Below are positions 17,043 through 29,515 of a stretch of 64,000 nt of DNA, one piece after another (position 1 is the first letter of the stretch; each line of letters starts with the position of its first letter). Origin of the DNA: Geminicoccaceae bacterium (GTDB lineage Bacteria > Pseudomonadota > Alphaproteobacteria > Geminicoccales > Geminicoccaceae). The position numbers and the translations under genes were made by a program. The DNA lies in the NCBI GenBank assembly GCA_028285265.1, contig JANQPX010000002.1, positions 124,001 to 188,000 of the forward strand. The letters are read 5' to 3'. The notes under the pieces are model-generated. The model made no database searches and had not been told where the DNA came from. It saw only the letters and a list, made by a program, of their open reading frames with translations.

Positions 17043-17525
17043 GTGTCAGAACCATTCGCCGAGGCACTCCTTTTATCTTTAAGTCACTATCTTGAACGGG
17101 CAGAACATCTGCTGCGTCGTCTTGCGGAAGAGGATCGCCCGAAGGATTTGCTCAGTTTCCGATTGGCGCCGGACATGTTCGACACAGGCCTCAATTTTGC
17201 TATCGCCTTACAATTTGCTGCGCGCGCGATTTGTCCGCCGTCCGGTCTGGAGGTGCCTGAAATTCCTGATGAATTCACGCCTGAAAGTTTGTTGGACTAT
17301 AAGAATGACGTCGCGAGTATCTTAGGAACAGTTTCAGCCCCAGACCTTGTCAAAACGATCCGTCATCGCGCCGGGAAGGCTGACCTCAATCAAGAGCCAG
17401 CCGACTACATCGCCCAGTTTGCCCTGCCAAACATGATATTTCACTTAAGTATCGCCTACGCGGGGCTTCGTCATGAAGGTATGAAGGTCGGCAAGGCCGA
17501 TTTTGACGGTCTGCATCGCTACTAG
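17043..17525 (+). CDS. DUF1993-family protein
   Basis: With a GTG start at 17043 the product is 160 residues, the usual size of DUF1993 proteins (DinB-like four-helix fold). Diagnostic segments are LSFRLAPDMFDTGLNFAIAL (about 35-54), PPSGLEVPEIPDEF and the C-terminal ALPNMIFHLSIAYAGLRHEG. Metal binding is possible by analogy to DinB relatives; function unknown. The open frame extends back to 16890, but that part is formed by the dispersed repeat. No strong ribosome-binding sequence marks the start, so the N-terminus is uncertain. Confidence 0.7.
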   Translation: MSEPFAEALLLSLSHYLERAEHLLRRLAEEDRPKDLLSFRLAPDMFDTGLNFAIALQFAARAICPPSGLEVPEIPDEFTPESLLDYKNDVASILGTVSAPDLVKTIRHRAGKADLNQEPADYIAQFALPNMIFHLSIAYAGLRHEGMKVGKADFDGLHRY

Positions 17526-20644
<3,119 letters not shown>

Positions 20645-20738
20645 ATTCAGCCGGACGATGTTTGACACGCCCTGCAACAAGGGATCAGTGCTGACAGCTG
20701 CTTTCCTAGCCCCATCTCGATCCTGAAGAAAACTAAAC

Positions 20739-20766
20739 GGTGGCGCCCCGTTTCCACGGCGCCGCC
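20739..20766 (+). terminator. GC-rich stem-loop downstream of katG
   Basis: GGTGGCGCC and GGCGCCGCC pair (one G-T wobble) around a 10-base loop, 95 bp after the katG stop. No T-tract follows, so it may be a pause or mRNA-stabilising hairpin rather than a true intrinsic terminator. Confidence 0.35.
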
Positions 20767-20987
20767 GCCCTCTCATCAAACAGTAGTTATGGATATCGGG
20801 GGACGGTGGATAGCTGATGCTGAACGTCTGTTTGTCGATTCATCGTGACAGATAATGGCTACTCTGGGTCGACAGCGCGCCTCGAGTGGTTGATGCCTGC
20901 AAGTAAGGGCGTCTTCTGTCAGGAGACACACAAGTGAATGTGGCTGCCGTCTCCTGGCTGATCCATTTCCTTAAGTCGTTGGCTAGT

Positions 20988-21077
20988 GGTCGGTGAAGCC
21001 TCCGTCGACATCAATCGCCTAGCCAATTCCGCGACCGGCACCCGTGACGAGTGCGACCTGGCCCGATACATCAATAA
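20988..21077 (-). pseudogene. SDR remnant: N-terminus joined to C-terminus by a large internal deletion
   Basis: On the minus strand the frame reads IDVSGQVALVTGAGRGIG, the cofactor-binding N-terminus of an SDR, then a TAG. In the same frame it continues directly with AIDVDGGFTDH and a stop, the usual C-terminus of the same family. About 200 codons are missing between them. It is a clean deletion scar and cannot be functional. Confidence 0.65.
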
Positions 21078-21710
21078 TCAGTATCCCTTTTTTGGGTTAA
21101 TTTGATCTCGTAAACAATAGTGCGTTATGCGGCGCCGGTTCTGGTGCGTGCAACATGTGCTGTACGATCTCTGGTCGATGAACAGGACGCACGTGACACA
21201 GGCTCACTGCGACAAACATTTAGAGAGGCGGTAGGCTGAATTGGTTAGAAGGACTCGGCAGAGCGAGGGGCAGCTTCACGATGGCGAGATGCGATTTCAG
21301 TGACTCATTGTGAATCAAGCCTGGCTTATGGATGTCAAGAACTTGAGACTCCAACCTAGTTGAATATCGCTCCTATGATGTCTTGAGTCAGTAGACTCCG
21401 GAATCTCGCGCCCTTGCCGAACAGTCTGCAATGTACCGCCGTGCTACAGCGCCATAAGGAAATTACGCTGTATGACGGCCTTCGGACGCCTTATGGCTGC
21501 CACCTTTGGACAGAACGTGAGTCTTCATTAGACTGGCACTTCCTTGTTGGACCATGGGATGCCAGGTGAAAGACCTGGAATCGAAAACTGATCCAGTTTC
21601 CCACACAGACGATGCCCCTTCCAGGGATCAGAGGAGCTGAGGTTAGACTTTCTGCTCAATAATCCAGCTACAGCATAGCCTTCTCGGATCTATAGAAAGC
21701 CCATCAGGCA

Positions 21711-23207
21711 TCACACTGGTGACAGCGCTGCCCCAATTCGATCATCTTCAGGCGGTGGCTGGATTTCCAACGCAGGGTTCTGATCAGCGCGTTGATCAAC
21801 GGGAATCTTAACGATGAATTCGGTGCCTACATCCGGCTCGCTTTGAACAGATATTGTTCCATCGTGCATTTCTATCAAGTGCTTCACTAAGTGAAGACCG
21901 ATGCCGGTTCCAGCAATTCCCGTCGATGTTGACGCCCGAAAAAAGCGTTCGAACAGCTTTTTTTGCTCTCCCTTGGGAATGCCGACGCCCTGATCACGGA
22001 CCGAGACCAGAATGTGCTCCGGACCATCGGACTGACCGTTTACCCAGATTGTTGTGCCAGCAGGCGAATACTTGACCGCATTCGAGATTAGGTTGGAGAA
22101 CACCTGCCGCAGCAGTTTTTCGTCAGCGACGATCGTTTGAGGAAGACGTTCTAAATCTGTAATGAACTTGTGACTATGGTCGAACTCCTGATAACCGGAC
22201 GTCGCTTCGTTCAGTAGGTCGATGACGCGGCATTCGCCAGGCTGAAACTTGATCTTGCCATCTTCGAGCCGTGCTGCGCTCAAGACGCTTTCCATGAGCT
22301 CGGTCAGCCGGGCGACCGTGAGTCTGATCTTTCCAAGGATACCATTCATTCTGTCTTGAGAAACCGGCGTTTTCTTGCGCAGGAGGCGTTGCGCGTTGCC
22401 GTCAATGATCGCCAGCGGCGTTCGGAACTCATGCGACACCATGGAAACGAACTGGCGTTGCAGTCCGCTCAGCTCGCGTTCCTTCCTCAACCCGCATTCC
22501 AGCTTGTCGCGATAATCGGCGATTTCCTGATAGGCGGAATGAATACCGACGTGCATGATATTCATCGCCCCGGTCAGCTTATCCAGCTCATCGGTTACCC
22601 TGCCTTTGGGTTTGCGATTCAGCTTGAATTCAGGAATTGGCTTTGTCAGATCGAAATCTTGAAGATGCGTAGCAAGGTCGATCAGATGACGACCGATGGT
22701 GCAATAGAACAGGTAGAGTATGATGATACTCATGCACATGGTCTTTACAAAATTCAAAACAAGAATAATTGCGAACTTCTCGGCAAGAGCCCAATAAATC
22801 TTGTCAAGACTTGATATGATAAGCAGCTGCCCAAGAACTTGTCTCTTGTCGCCTTCTCCAACAGCTAAGGGGATTTCTTGTTGAAGTGTATAGACCGATT
22901 GCCGCTCACCGGCAGACCATTGCGTTCCATCTTCAGAGGTAATTTCTGCCGCTTCGACCTCTTTGAGGTTCGCAATCCCGTCCAGCTGACTTTGAACGAG
23001 ACCATCATCATAGGTCCAAAGGCTAGAAGCCAGTGAGGCGCTATAGGAAAGGCCGACTTGGCTATGAACCTGATGCGTTAAGGCGAGGTTGGATCTGTAG
23101 TCGAACCAAATCTGTATCGATGTGATCACCGTAGTGAGCATCGTACTGGCCACAATGACCATCAAAGCGAAGGATCGCGAAAGCGGGCTCGAGAAGAAGC
23201 GCATCAT
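21711..23207 (-). CDS. Membrane sensor histidine kinase
   Basis: A 498-residue kinase. It has a membrane segment at about 12-31, a periplasmic domain to about 140, a second membrane segment about 145-168, a linker, the H-box FVSMVSHEFRTPLAI with phospho-accepting H259, the N-box RQVFSNLISNAVKYS, the G1 box DQGVGIP and the G2 box GTGIGLHLVK. It would phosphorylate a response regulator, but no receiver gene lies in the neighbourhood. It follows the solute-binding-protein gene by 62 bp on the same strand, which suggests that the binding protein presents the signal ligand to the periplasmic domain. Confidence 0.9.
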   Translation of the reverse strand: MMRFFSSPLSRSFALMVIVASTMLTTVITSIQIWFDYRSNLALTHQVHSQVGLSYSASLASSLWTYDDGLVQSQLDGIANLKEVEAAEITSEDGTQWSAGERQSVYTLQQEIPLAVGEGDKRQVLGQLLIISSLDKIYWALAEKFAIILVLNFVKTMCMSIIILYLFYCTIGRHLIDLATHLQDFDLTKPIPEFKLNRKPKGRVTDELDKLTGAMNIMHVGIHSAYQEIADYRDKLECGLRKERELSGLQRQFVSMVSHEFRTPLAIIDGNAQRLLRKKTPVSQDRMNGILGKIRLTVARLTELMESVLSAARLEDGKIKFQPGECRVIDLLNEATSGYQEFDHSHKFITDLERLPQTIVADEKLLRQVFSNLISNAVKYSPAGTTIWVNGQSDGPEHILVSVRDQGVGIPKGEQKKLFERFFRASTSTGIAGTGIGLHLVKHLIEMHDGTISVQSEPDVGTEFIVKIPVDQRADQNPALEIQPPPEDDRIGAALSPV

Positions 23208-23269
23208 TCGATCGGTCCGACGGCGTCCATCAGCGGTTTGGCAAGAGGTCTGACATCGACTGTTCGAGA

Positions 23270-24070
23270 TCAGTTTCTTAGATCAAGCTGGCTTGATCTT
23301 GTCGGACGTTGCTTCACTTGGCGATATTTCTCGTAGATCGCATCGTAGGCGCCGCTTTGGCGCAGCTTCGCCAGGCCTCGGTTGAATTGGTCTCGCAATG
23401 TCTTGTCGCTAAAGGCTACCGAAAACACCGTTAGGCCACCAAAAATTCGGTGGCGTTCAAGATCCTGATCTATTTCGAAGTCGTCAGCTAGCAATGATGT
23501 CATATAGTCGAAAATGACGTCATCGATCACGATGACGTCGGCGCGCTCAGACCAGAACATCCTGACCTGCGCGACTTGGTCGGCAAGATCGTAGTATCGT
23601 TGAACATAGTCGTCACGCACATGATCGCCGAAGAGTTGCTGAAACTCGCCGCCCAAATGATCATGCGCATTCTGCCAAGCGACAACCCGATGGCCAGGGA
23701 GATCGGCAATGCCACTGATTTCGATGCCGTCGTTCTTTCTTACGATCGCAACATTGTCGAAAGCAATGCAGGGTTCGGAGAAGTAAAGGTCTTCTTCGCC
23801 CTCGGGCATGGCACCTGCGGCTCCGTCAAGACGACCTTGTCTCACCTGCTCCTTGATTCGCTTATAGGATTGATAGGCTGGCTTGATATCAAGGCCAACA
23901 ATTCTGAACGCCTCGCGCACGATCTCGACGGAGATTCCCGGATCCAAATTGTCAGGCATGACATAGGGCGCAGAATGATCGGCAAAGCCGATCACGAGAT
24001 CCTCGGCCGAAGCAGCCGTGGAGGCGATGACGAAAATAAGGCTCAAAGCCATGCCTTTTGCGGATCGCAT
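23270..24070 (-). CDS. Periplasmic solute-binding protein (family 3 type), likely sensor partner
   Basis: From ATG 24070 the product has 266 residues with a signal peptide (MRSAKGMALSLIFVIASTAA, cleavage after S-A near 22). The mature part is of the extracellular solute-binding family 3 type: EDLVIGFADHSAPYVM, DPGISVEIVREAF, VRQGRLDGAAGAMPEGEEDL, FSVAFSDKTLRDQFNRGLAK and YDAIYEKYRQ. A longer frame to 24187 would bury the signal peptide. No ABC permease is adjacent; instead the sensor kinase follows, which fits a chemosensory role. The ligand is unknown. Confidence 0.83.
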   Translation of the reverse strand: MRSAKGMALSLIFVIASTAASAEDLVIGFADHSAPYVMPDNLDPGISVEIVREAFRIVGLDIKPAYQSYKRIKEQVRQGRLDGAAGAMPEGEEDLYFSEPCIAFDNVAIVRKNDGIEISGIADLPGHRVVAWQNAHDHLGGEFQQLFGDHVRDDYVQRYYDLADQVAQVRMFWSERADVIVIDDVIFDYMTSLLADDFEIDQDLERHRIFGGLTVFSVAFSDKTLRDQFNRGLAKLRQSGAYDAIYEKYRQVKQRPTRSSQLDLRN

Positions 24071-25430
24071 CACCGTTTCCCAAATAGTCGACTGAATTCG
24101 GTCCAACACTTTCACACCCCGACCTTTTGCTATCAGCTGCGCATCGAAAAGTCTGAGACTAACCCTCGATCTTCTCTGGAACGGCATGCGCGATCTGAGC
24201 TTTCATTAGTTCTCTCGACATTCTGGAGAGCTGCCTTCAAAGCTCTCAACTGCCGACGCTCAAATGTACGCTTCAGCGGCCTAAAGAGTGGTTAATATCG
24301 AGAACGTTGCCCACATGGCGTGGTTCGTGCTGGCGGAGTCGACCTGTTGGCTACGTCAGCCAAGTGTGCGCTTAAAGGGAACTGTATAGAACTCGTCTAC
24401 GCCAGTTTCATTCGATCATCGACTGGACAACTCTGTATGGTATGCCCTCAAGGTGCTACGCGTCCCCAAGCCCCGGAGTATGCTCCTAGCCAACAACTTG
24501 CCAGTCACTTTCTACCTCCTCATTTGGATCAGTAGGAGCCGCTTGCGATCGGCAGCTAAGGGCTGCTCGGGCCATTCGCTTCCGGAAGCCCAGCTTCTGA
24601 AAAGTGCCAGAAGAAGATGGTGGGCTGGCAGCACGTCACTTAAAAGCAGAGGATTTGAAGAATCTTTCCCGTTTTCTTATCACTATCAGATCATTTTGAT
24701 CAAAAGGAAGAATGTCTCAGATAGGATAATAGAAACATACTTTAGAAAATTTCCTACTGCTATTGATAGAGGTTCAATGTCAAGATACAAAATAGTTGCA
24801 AATATACTAAAGAATATGAACAAAGCAACCAATGTGACTTTTAAATTTATTTTCATTGCCGAGCGTTTTTTAGATCAAAGTTCATTAGTGGATTTTAAAA
24901 TTTAGTAATCAACCAGGCTTTGTCAATGTGTATAAGGGGCTGGCCACAATCAGAACTGGCCGCATGTTTGATTTGCGACTCCATCACCGTATTGGATTCA
25001 GGCGGTTTAGGGGCGATGACGGTAGAAAATGCCTCGCCCCGTAGCGCGGAGAATGCGCCTGAAACCGGCTACTAGGGCCAAGATCTGCTCGGGGCGATCA
25101 AAAACTGCCTCATTTCGGCCACAAAGCATGCGGGTCTGTTGTGCCAAAAACTCCCGTCAAAACCTTGCAGCTTTTGAGACGTTTGACCGGGTTCAAAATT
25201 TGGCCCTAGTCCCGCCGGTCCAACGTCTACTTCACACCCATCAACTGCCGAATGCCTCGCTTCAGGAATCTGCCAATGGTTGGCTCAAGCGGCTTTCGTC
25301 GAACGAGCAAGGATGCGGACGAAGCCGTCATCCGGCTTACGTCCGAGGTGATCCTATTCCACGTCAGGAGCGAGCATTTGGCCTACGCAAGAGATACGCC
25401 ATAAGCTGACATTCAATCATCGCGTCGTCG
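24071..25430. other. Long intergenic region with AT-rich island and repeats
   Basis: A dispersed-repeat core lies at 24569-24609 (GGGCCATTCGCTTCCGGAAG ... AAAGTGCCA). A perfect palindrome TTTTGATCAAAA is at 24694-24705 and opens an AT-rich segment (24660-24910). A 150-codon frame through this segment begins in repeat sequence and has no recognisable similarity, so it is not called a gene. The 20-base block 25039-25058 repeats 2109-2128 exactly. Nothing else was identified. Confidence 0.45.
24569..24609 (+). repeat. Dispersed repeat core copy
   Basis: GGGCCATTCGCTTCCGGAAG, then CCCAGCTTCTGAAAAGTGCCA. Same order and spacing as the other copies. Confidence 0.6.
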
Positions 25431-27545
25431 TTAGGCCAAACCGTGATCCGCGAGCGGCAATGATCGAATACGCCGCCCTGTCGCTGCGAAGACGGCATTA
25501 CACACTGCACCGGCGAGCGGTGGCACACCCGGTTCACCGACGCCGCCAAGTGGTGTGCCGCTCTCGACAATTGCGACGTCAACCTCCGGTGCTTCATTCA
25601 TTCGGACGAGCTCATAGTCAGTGAAGTTCGACTGGATTGCCGCGCCACGTTCCAGCGTGATCTTAGCCCGTAGCGTTGGGCCCAACGCATCAATGACAGC
25701 GCCTTGAACCTGGGTCTGCACTTGCCCTGGGTGGATCGCCCGGCCGCAGTCAATCGCCGCATAAACCTTGGGAACGCGAACAAGGTCATCTTCCATCTCG
25801 ATCTCGGCGATCTGAGCTACGAAGCTACCATAGGAGCCTACGACCGACGCACCGCGATAAATCCCTTCGGGGGCAGCGGATGACCACGTCGCCATCTCGG
25901 CTACGCGCGTCAGCACGGCGTGCGCTCGGCTATCGGCAGGGAGATTGGCAAGCCGGAATGCCACAGGATCCATGCTGGCGGCATGGGCAAGTTCATCGAT
26001 GAAGCTCTCCATCCAATAGCCGGTAAAGCTCGCAGCGATCGACCGCCAAGGTGACAGTGGCACTGGCACCGATGTCACGGCATGGTCGACTTTGTAGTTA
26101 GGGATCGCGTAGGGCGTATCGACGAGCCCGAGGAGCGAGAAAGGGTCCATATTGTTCTGACGTACCAGGAAAGCCCCCATCTGCGGTCCAGCGACGCGAA
26201 CGCTCATCGCTGTGATGCGGCCCCGCGCGTCGACGGTTCCACGAAAGCGGGCGCGCATGATTTGACGATAAAAACCGAACCTCATGTCATCCTCGCGCGA
26301 CCAGATGACCTTGACGGGACGACCGCCAAGCGCGCGTGAGGCGAGGATCGCCTGCACGGCTTCATGATGCCAAGTCTTGCGCCCGAACCCGCCCCCAAGA
26401 AAAGCGGTATTGATCGTGAGCTGGTCAGCCGTGATCCCTAGTTCGCGTTCCAGGTTCATGCGGATCCAGTCATGCCCCTGCGTGCCGGCCCAAAGCTCGG
26501 TCCGCTCCAGCGTCGAACTTGCCGTGCAATTGATCGGCTCCAGGCACGCATGTGCGAGCATCGGCACGGCGTAGTCTGCTTCGATTACGCGGTCAGATCC
26601 ATCAAAGGCCGCCCCCGGATCACCGCGCATCAGCGTTGTTGGCACATCTTCACGGTCAAGCCCTTCGGCAATCAGCGCATCCAGCGCCACTTGATCAAGC
26701 GCATCGGGGTCGGTCCCGGTGAAGGTAATATCGAGTGCGTCGGCGGCACGTTTCGCCTGCCACCAACTTTCGGCAACGACGACCGCGCCGCGTGGCACTT
26801 CGACGACCTTCAGAACACCAGGCATCGACTCGATACTGGCTGGGTCGAGCCGCACAACGCCGGCGCCGAAAACCGGTGCCAGTCGGACCGCACCGTAAGC
26901 CATGTCTGGGAGCGTTACATCGATCCCATAGACTGCTTCGCCGCGCACCTTCGCAGGCGTATCCAGTCTAGGCACGTTCGTTCCCGTAAGGGTGCGTTGA
27001 GGGTCCGGACGCAGTACAGGTTCCTCAGGAACAGGAAGGTTCGATGCCGTGATTACCAAATCGGCGAAGGGCACTCGGCGACCGGTGGCGCTGTGTGTGA
27101 CCTCGCCATCACGTGCTTCGAGCTCGGTTGCGTCCACATCCAGATGCTCTGCCCCAGCCTGGATCAGCATCATGCGCATACGCGCTGCGGCTTGGCGCAT
27201 CGGATCATGGAAGAAACGGATCCCATAGGAGCCAACCGAACGCATCTGACCAAACGGCAGACGATAGGGTTCAGAGGGTTGCTTTGGCATTTCAACTCGG
27301 ATGGTGCGCCAATCCGCCCCCAGCTCCTCGGCAAGGATCATTGCTTGGCCAGTATGCGTGCCTTGACCCATTTCGCATGTCGGCAGGATGCACGTCACCA
27401 CGCCATCGGTATCAAGCCGGAGAAAAGCGTTCGATATTACATCCGAAGGCGTTCCGGCTTGGGTGACGGTCGGTACCATAAGCGGAACAACGACGCATGC
27501 GGAAGCGCCCTTAAGGAATGCGCGGCGGGATGAAATGACGGTCAT
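25431..27545 (-). CDS. iorB: Molybdopterin-binding large subunit, isoquinoline 1-oxidoreductase beta type
   Basis: From ATG 27545 (GAGGAGCC upstream) the product has 704 residues and belongs to the xanthine-oxidase family large subunits. It has a twin-arginine signal (S-R-R-A-F-L-K, residues 6-12), so the folded enzyme is probably exported to the periplasm. Molybdopterin-contact segments include GTQGHDWIR, FLGGGFGRK and the near-C-terminal GGVGEPGVPPLAGAV with the expected catalytic glutamate. It works with the 2Fe-2S subunit encoded 13 bp upstream and hydroxylates an aldehyde or N-heterocycle. The extra N-terminal 45 codons of the open frame are out of the family pattern. No XdhC-type maturation or cytochrome gene is present nearby. 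Confidence 0.9.
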   Translation of the reverse strand: MTVISSRRAFLKGASACVVVPLMVPTVTQAGTPSDVISNAFLRLDTDGVVTCILPTCEMGQGTHTGQAMILAEELGADWRTIRVEMPKQPSEPYRLPFGQMRSVGSYGIRFFHDPMRQAAARMRMMLIQAGAEHLDVDATELEARDGEVTHSATGRRVPFADLVITASNLPVPEEPVLRPDPQRTLTGTNVPRLDTPAKVRGEAVYGIDVTLPDMAYGAVRLAPVFGAGVVRLDPASIESMPGVLKVVEVPRGAVVVAESWWQAKRAADALDITFTGTDPDALDQVALDALIAEGLDREDVPTTLMRGDPGAAFDGSDRVIEADYAVPMLAHACLEPINCTASSTLERTELWAGTQGHDWIRMNLERELGITADQLTINTAFLGGGFGRKTWHHEAVQAILASRALGGRPVKVIWSREDDMRFGFYRQIMRARFRGTVDARGRITAMSVRVAGPQMGAFLVRQNNMDPFSLLGLVDTPYAIPNYKVDHAVTSVPVPLSPWRSIAASFTGYWMESFIDELAHAASMDPVAFRLANLPADSRAHAVLTRVAEMATWSSAAPEGIYRGASVVGSYGSFVAQIAEIEMEDDLVRVPKVYAAIDCGRAIHPGQVQTQVQGAVIDALGPTLRAKITLERGAAIQSNFTDYELVRMNEAPEVDVAIVESGTPLGGVGEPGVPPLAGAVCNAVFAATGRRIRSLPLADHGLA

Positions 27546-27558
27546 ATCTGGCTCCTCC

Positions 27559-28017
27559 TCAAGCTTGCTTGAGATCGGCGGCGCGCTTCGTCGCGGCGCG
27601 GATCCGGTTGTACGTGCCGCACCGGCAGAGATTGCCGGACATGTATTCATCAATGTCCGCATCTTTCGGGTCCGGCACATCGCGGATGAGCGCCGCGGCC
27701 GACATCATCTGCCCGCACTGGCAGTAGCCACACTGCGGCACGTCAAGCTCCATCCAAGCCGATATCACCGGGTTGCTGGCCTCGGCCGATAAGCCTTCGA
27801 TCGTTGTGATCTCTGCACCCTCTACGGAGCCGAGCGGTAGCGTGCAGGCTCTGACCGGGTCACCGTCGAGATGCACGGTACACGCCCCGCAGGATCCTAT
27901 GCCGCAACCAAATTTCGTTCCGGTCAGCGCAAAGTCCTCGCGCAGTACCCAGAGCAAAGGCTTTTCCGGGTCTGCGGCCGTCTCAACAGGCATTCCGTTC
28001 AGCTTGAATGATGTCAT
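27559..28017 (-). CDS. iorA: 2Fe-2S small subunit, isoquinoline 1-oxidoreductase alpha type
   Basis: A 152-residue protein carrying two 2Fe-2S clusters: the plant-ferredoxin-type C38, C43, C46, C58 (FGCGIGSCGACTVHLDG) and the helical cluster C96, C99, C131, C133 (QCGYCQCGQ and LCRCGTY). It transfers electrons from the molybdenum centre of the large subunit and presumably travels with it through the Tat system as a complex. ATG 28017 chosen because AGGAGGA lies at the right distance. First gene of the pair; the divergent LysR gene starts about 100 bp away. Confidence 0.93.
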   Translation of the reverse strand: MTSFKLNGMPVETAADPEKPLLWVLREDFALTGTKFGCGIGSCGACTVHLDGDPVRACTLPLGSVEGAEITTIEGLSAEASNPVISAWMELDVPQCGYCQCGQMMSAAALIRDVPDPKDADIDEYMSGNLCRCGTYNRIRAATKRAADLKQA

Positions 28018-28073
28018 TGGGGATCCTCCTGATGGATAAACTACCATGTTGTGTTGCATCAGCGCATGAGGAG

Positions 28074-28087
28074 TGTCAGAATTGACA
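28074..28087. promoter_or_regulatory. Dyad TGTCA-N4-TGACA in the iorA/LysR intergenic region
   Basis: TGTCAGAATTGACA, the same architecture as the two sites before the TetR gene at 7277. It is placed between the divergent iorA and LysR-family promoters, 30 bp before the LysR start. Confidence 0.5.
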
Positions 28088-28116
28088 ACTCACTGTGGAC
28101 TGATCAGCAACACATT

Positions 28117-29019
28117 ATGCAGCGCGCAGAGGAGATGGCGTTTCTCAAGACCGTTCAGCTCGGTTCGATCCGCGCTGCGGCGCGCGATCTCGGCCTGGAT
28201 GCCTCAGGTGTGTCGCGCCGTATCACCGCTCTGGAGCATCGGCTTGGTACGCGGCTCGTTGATCGCTCTGGAAAAAAGACTCGTGTCACCGAACAGGGAC
28301 GGCATTTTTTCGAGCGATTGCGAGAGATCATCGATCAACTTGAAGCGCTCGAGGCTGAAATTGGAGGCGAGAGCCTTCATCCGACGGGTTTGCTGAGGGT
28401 GACGTCGGCGATTGACTTCGGACAACGGTTCCTGACCGGATGGCTGCTTGAGTTCCGAGCTCTTCATCCCAGCGTAGAGTTTGATCTCATTCTTTCGAGC
28501 AGCTTTCTCGATATGTCGCAGTCGCGGATCGATGTCGCGCTTCGTACGGGAGCCTTGCCGGATTCCAGCCTTATCGCCCGCAAGCTTGCCAATGTTCCTC
28601 GGGTTCTCGTTGCCGCCAAGGCGTACCTTGATTGCAAAGGACGGCCAAAGACTCACGAGGATCTTGGGGACCACGACTTTGTCTTTTTCTCCCCTGACCA
28701 CCGCAACCAGCCTTTGGCGCTGATCGACCCAAATGGTGAGCATGTGCAGGCGTCGCGTGGCCAAGGCGTTGCCATTAACGCTGTGAGCGCGATCGTCGAG
28801 GCGGTCTCCGCGGGTGCAGGCATCCACAACGGACCGCTCTGGGCATTCGCCGACCGGATTGCTACGGGCGAGGTTGAGGTAATCCTGCCCGGATATCGCC
28901 TGCCGACTCTACCGCTCCATATCTTGCGGCTACCTTCGACGGTAACGCCAGCGCGCGTCACGGCATTTAGCGACTTCATCGCCGCGAAGGTGAGCGACGT
29001 AAACGGTCTCGATACCTAA
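28117..29019 (+). CDS. LysR-family transcriptional regulator
   Basis: A 300-residue LysR protein. The helix-turn-helix lies at about 9-45 (FLKTVQLGSIRAAARDLGLD, then SGVSRRITALEHRLG) and the effector-binding domain follows from about 90. The DNA-binding part is cut in the CrgA-like manner with a Ser-Arg-Arg recognition helix. ATG 28117 is chosen over upstream codons in the intergenic region; ATG 28135 is a poorer alternative because it clips the first helix. Its divergent position suggests control of iorAB in response to the oxidised substrate. Confidence 0.85.
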   Translation: MQRAEEMAFLKTVQLGSIRAAARDLGLDASGVSRRITALEHRLGTRLVDRSGKKTRVTEQGRHFFERLREIIDQLEALEAEIGGESLHPTGLLRVTSAIDFGQRFLTGWLLEFRALHPSVEFDLILSSSFLDMSQSRIDVALRTGALPDSSLIARKLANVPRVLVAAKAYLDCKGRPKTHEDLGDHDFVFFSPDHRNQPLALIDPNGEHVQASRGQGVAINAVSAIVEAVSAGAGIHNGPLWAFADRIATGEVEVILPGYRLPTLPLHILRLPSTVTPARVTAFSDFIAAKVSDVNGLDT

Positions 29020-29515
29020 GCTAGTGAACGATGCGAGTGTCCGGATCCGCGCATCAATCCGCAAAGCGCGTTGCAAATGAATAACCACGGACGTCCCTGC
29101 TCCAGTCAACGGCGAATGAAGACTGATGATCTGCTCTGGGCTCTTCCCGTCCACCAGGGTGCCCGGTTCTTGTGGCTGGGTCGGATCAAAAAGGGTGCAT
29201 TAGCGCCACATCGAGCTACGGCCAGGCTTCAACGTCGAAGCTGCGAAGCGCGAAGATGTAGATTAGAGAAACTTCGAGCAAGAATTCACCGAACAACTAC
29301 TGGACGGTCTTTGTAAGGCTGGGCTACCTGACTGAGCAATGGGCACTATACCAGTCAATTGTCATAATTCACATTTGCGAACTTTGACATGAGACCCAAA
29401 AACGAGCGGCTGTTTTGTCCTCGATGGAGCCCACGGGCCTGGCGGGTAGAATGTGCCAATGATTGCCAATATGGAGGCCGGTTGCCGTCGGTCCTAAAGC
29501 GCGCAACGACTATGC
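29020..29515. other. Intergenic region with a GTCATAAT-type repeat module
   Basis: GTCATAATTCACATTTGCGA (29360-29379), followed by ACTTTGA, starts a block of about 90 bases that is similar to 30361 and 59400. No gene was recognised in this stretch. Confidence 0.5.

Larger units (their letters stand above)
20645..21710. other. Kilobase intergenic region with an SDR scar
   Basis: Besides the katG hairpin and the SDR remnant at 20988-21077, no gene was recognised. A reverse-looking GGCACTTCC at 21534-21542 may be a minus-oriented fragment of the dispersed repeat. The rest shows no identifiable feature. Confidence 0.4.

Noticed and set aside
24453-24905. 150-codon frame in an AT-rich segment
   Set aside because: It starts inside repeat sequence, has no ribosome-binding site and no recognisable domain; reported only as part of an intergenic region.
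26472-27533. Long plus-strand frame of 353 codons
   Set aside because: It lies entirely antisense to the iorB-like gene, whose protein is clearly conserved; the antisense product has a composition typical of a shadow frame.
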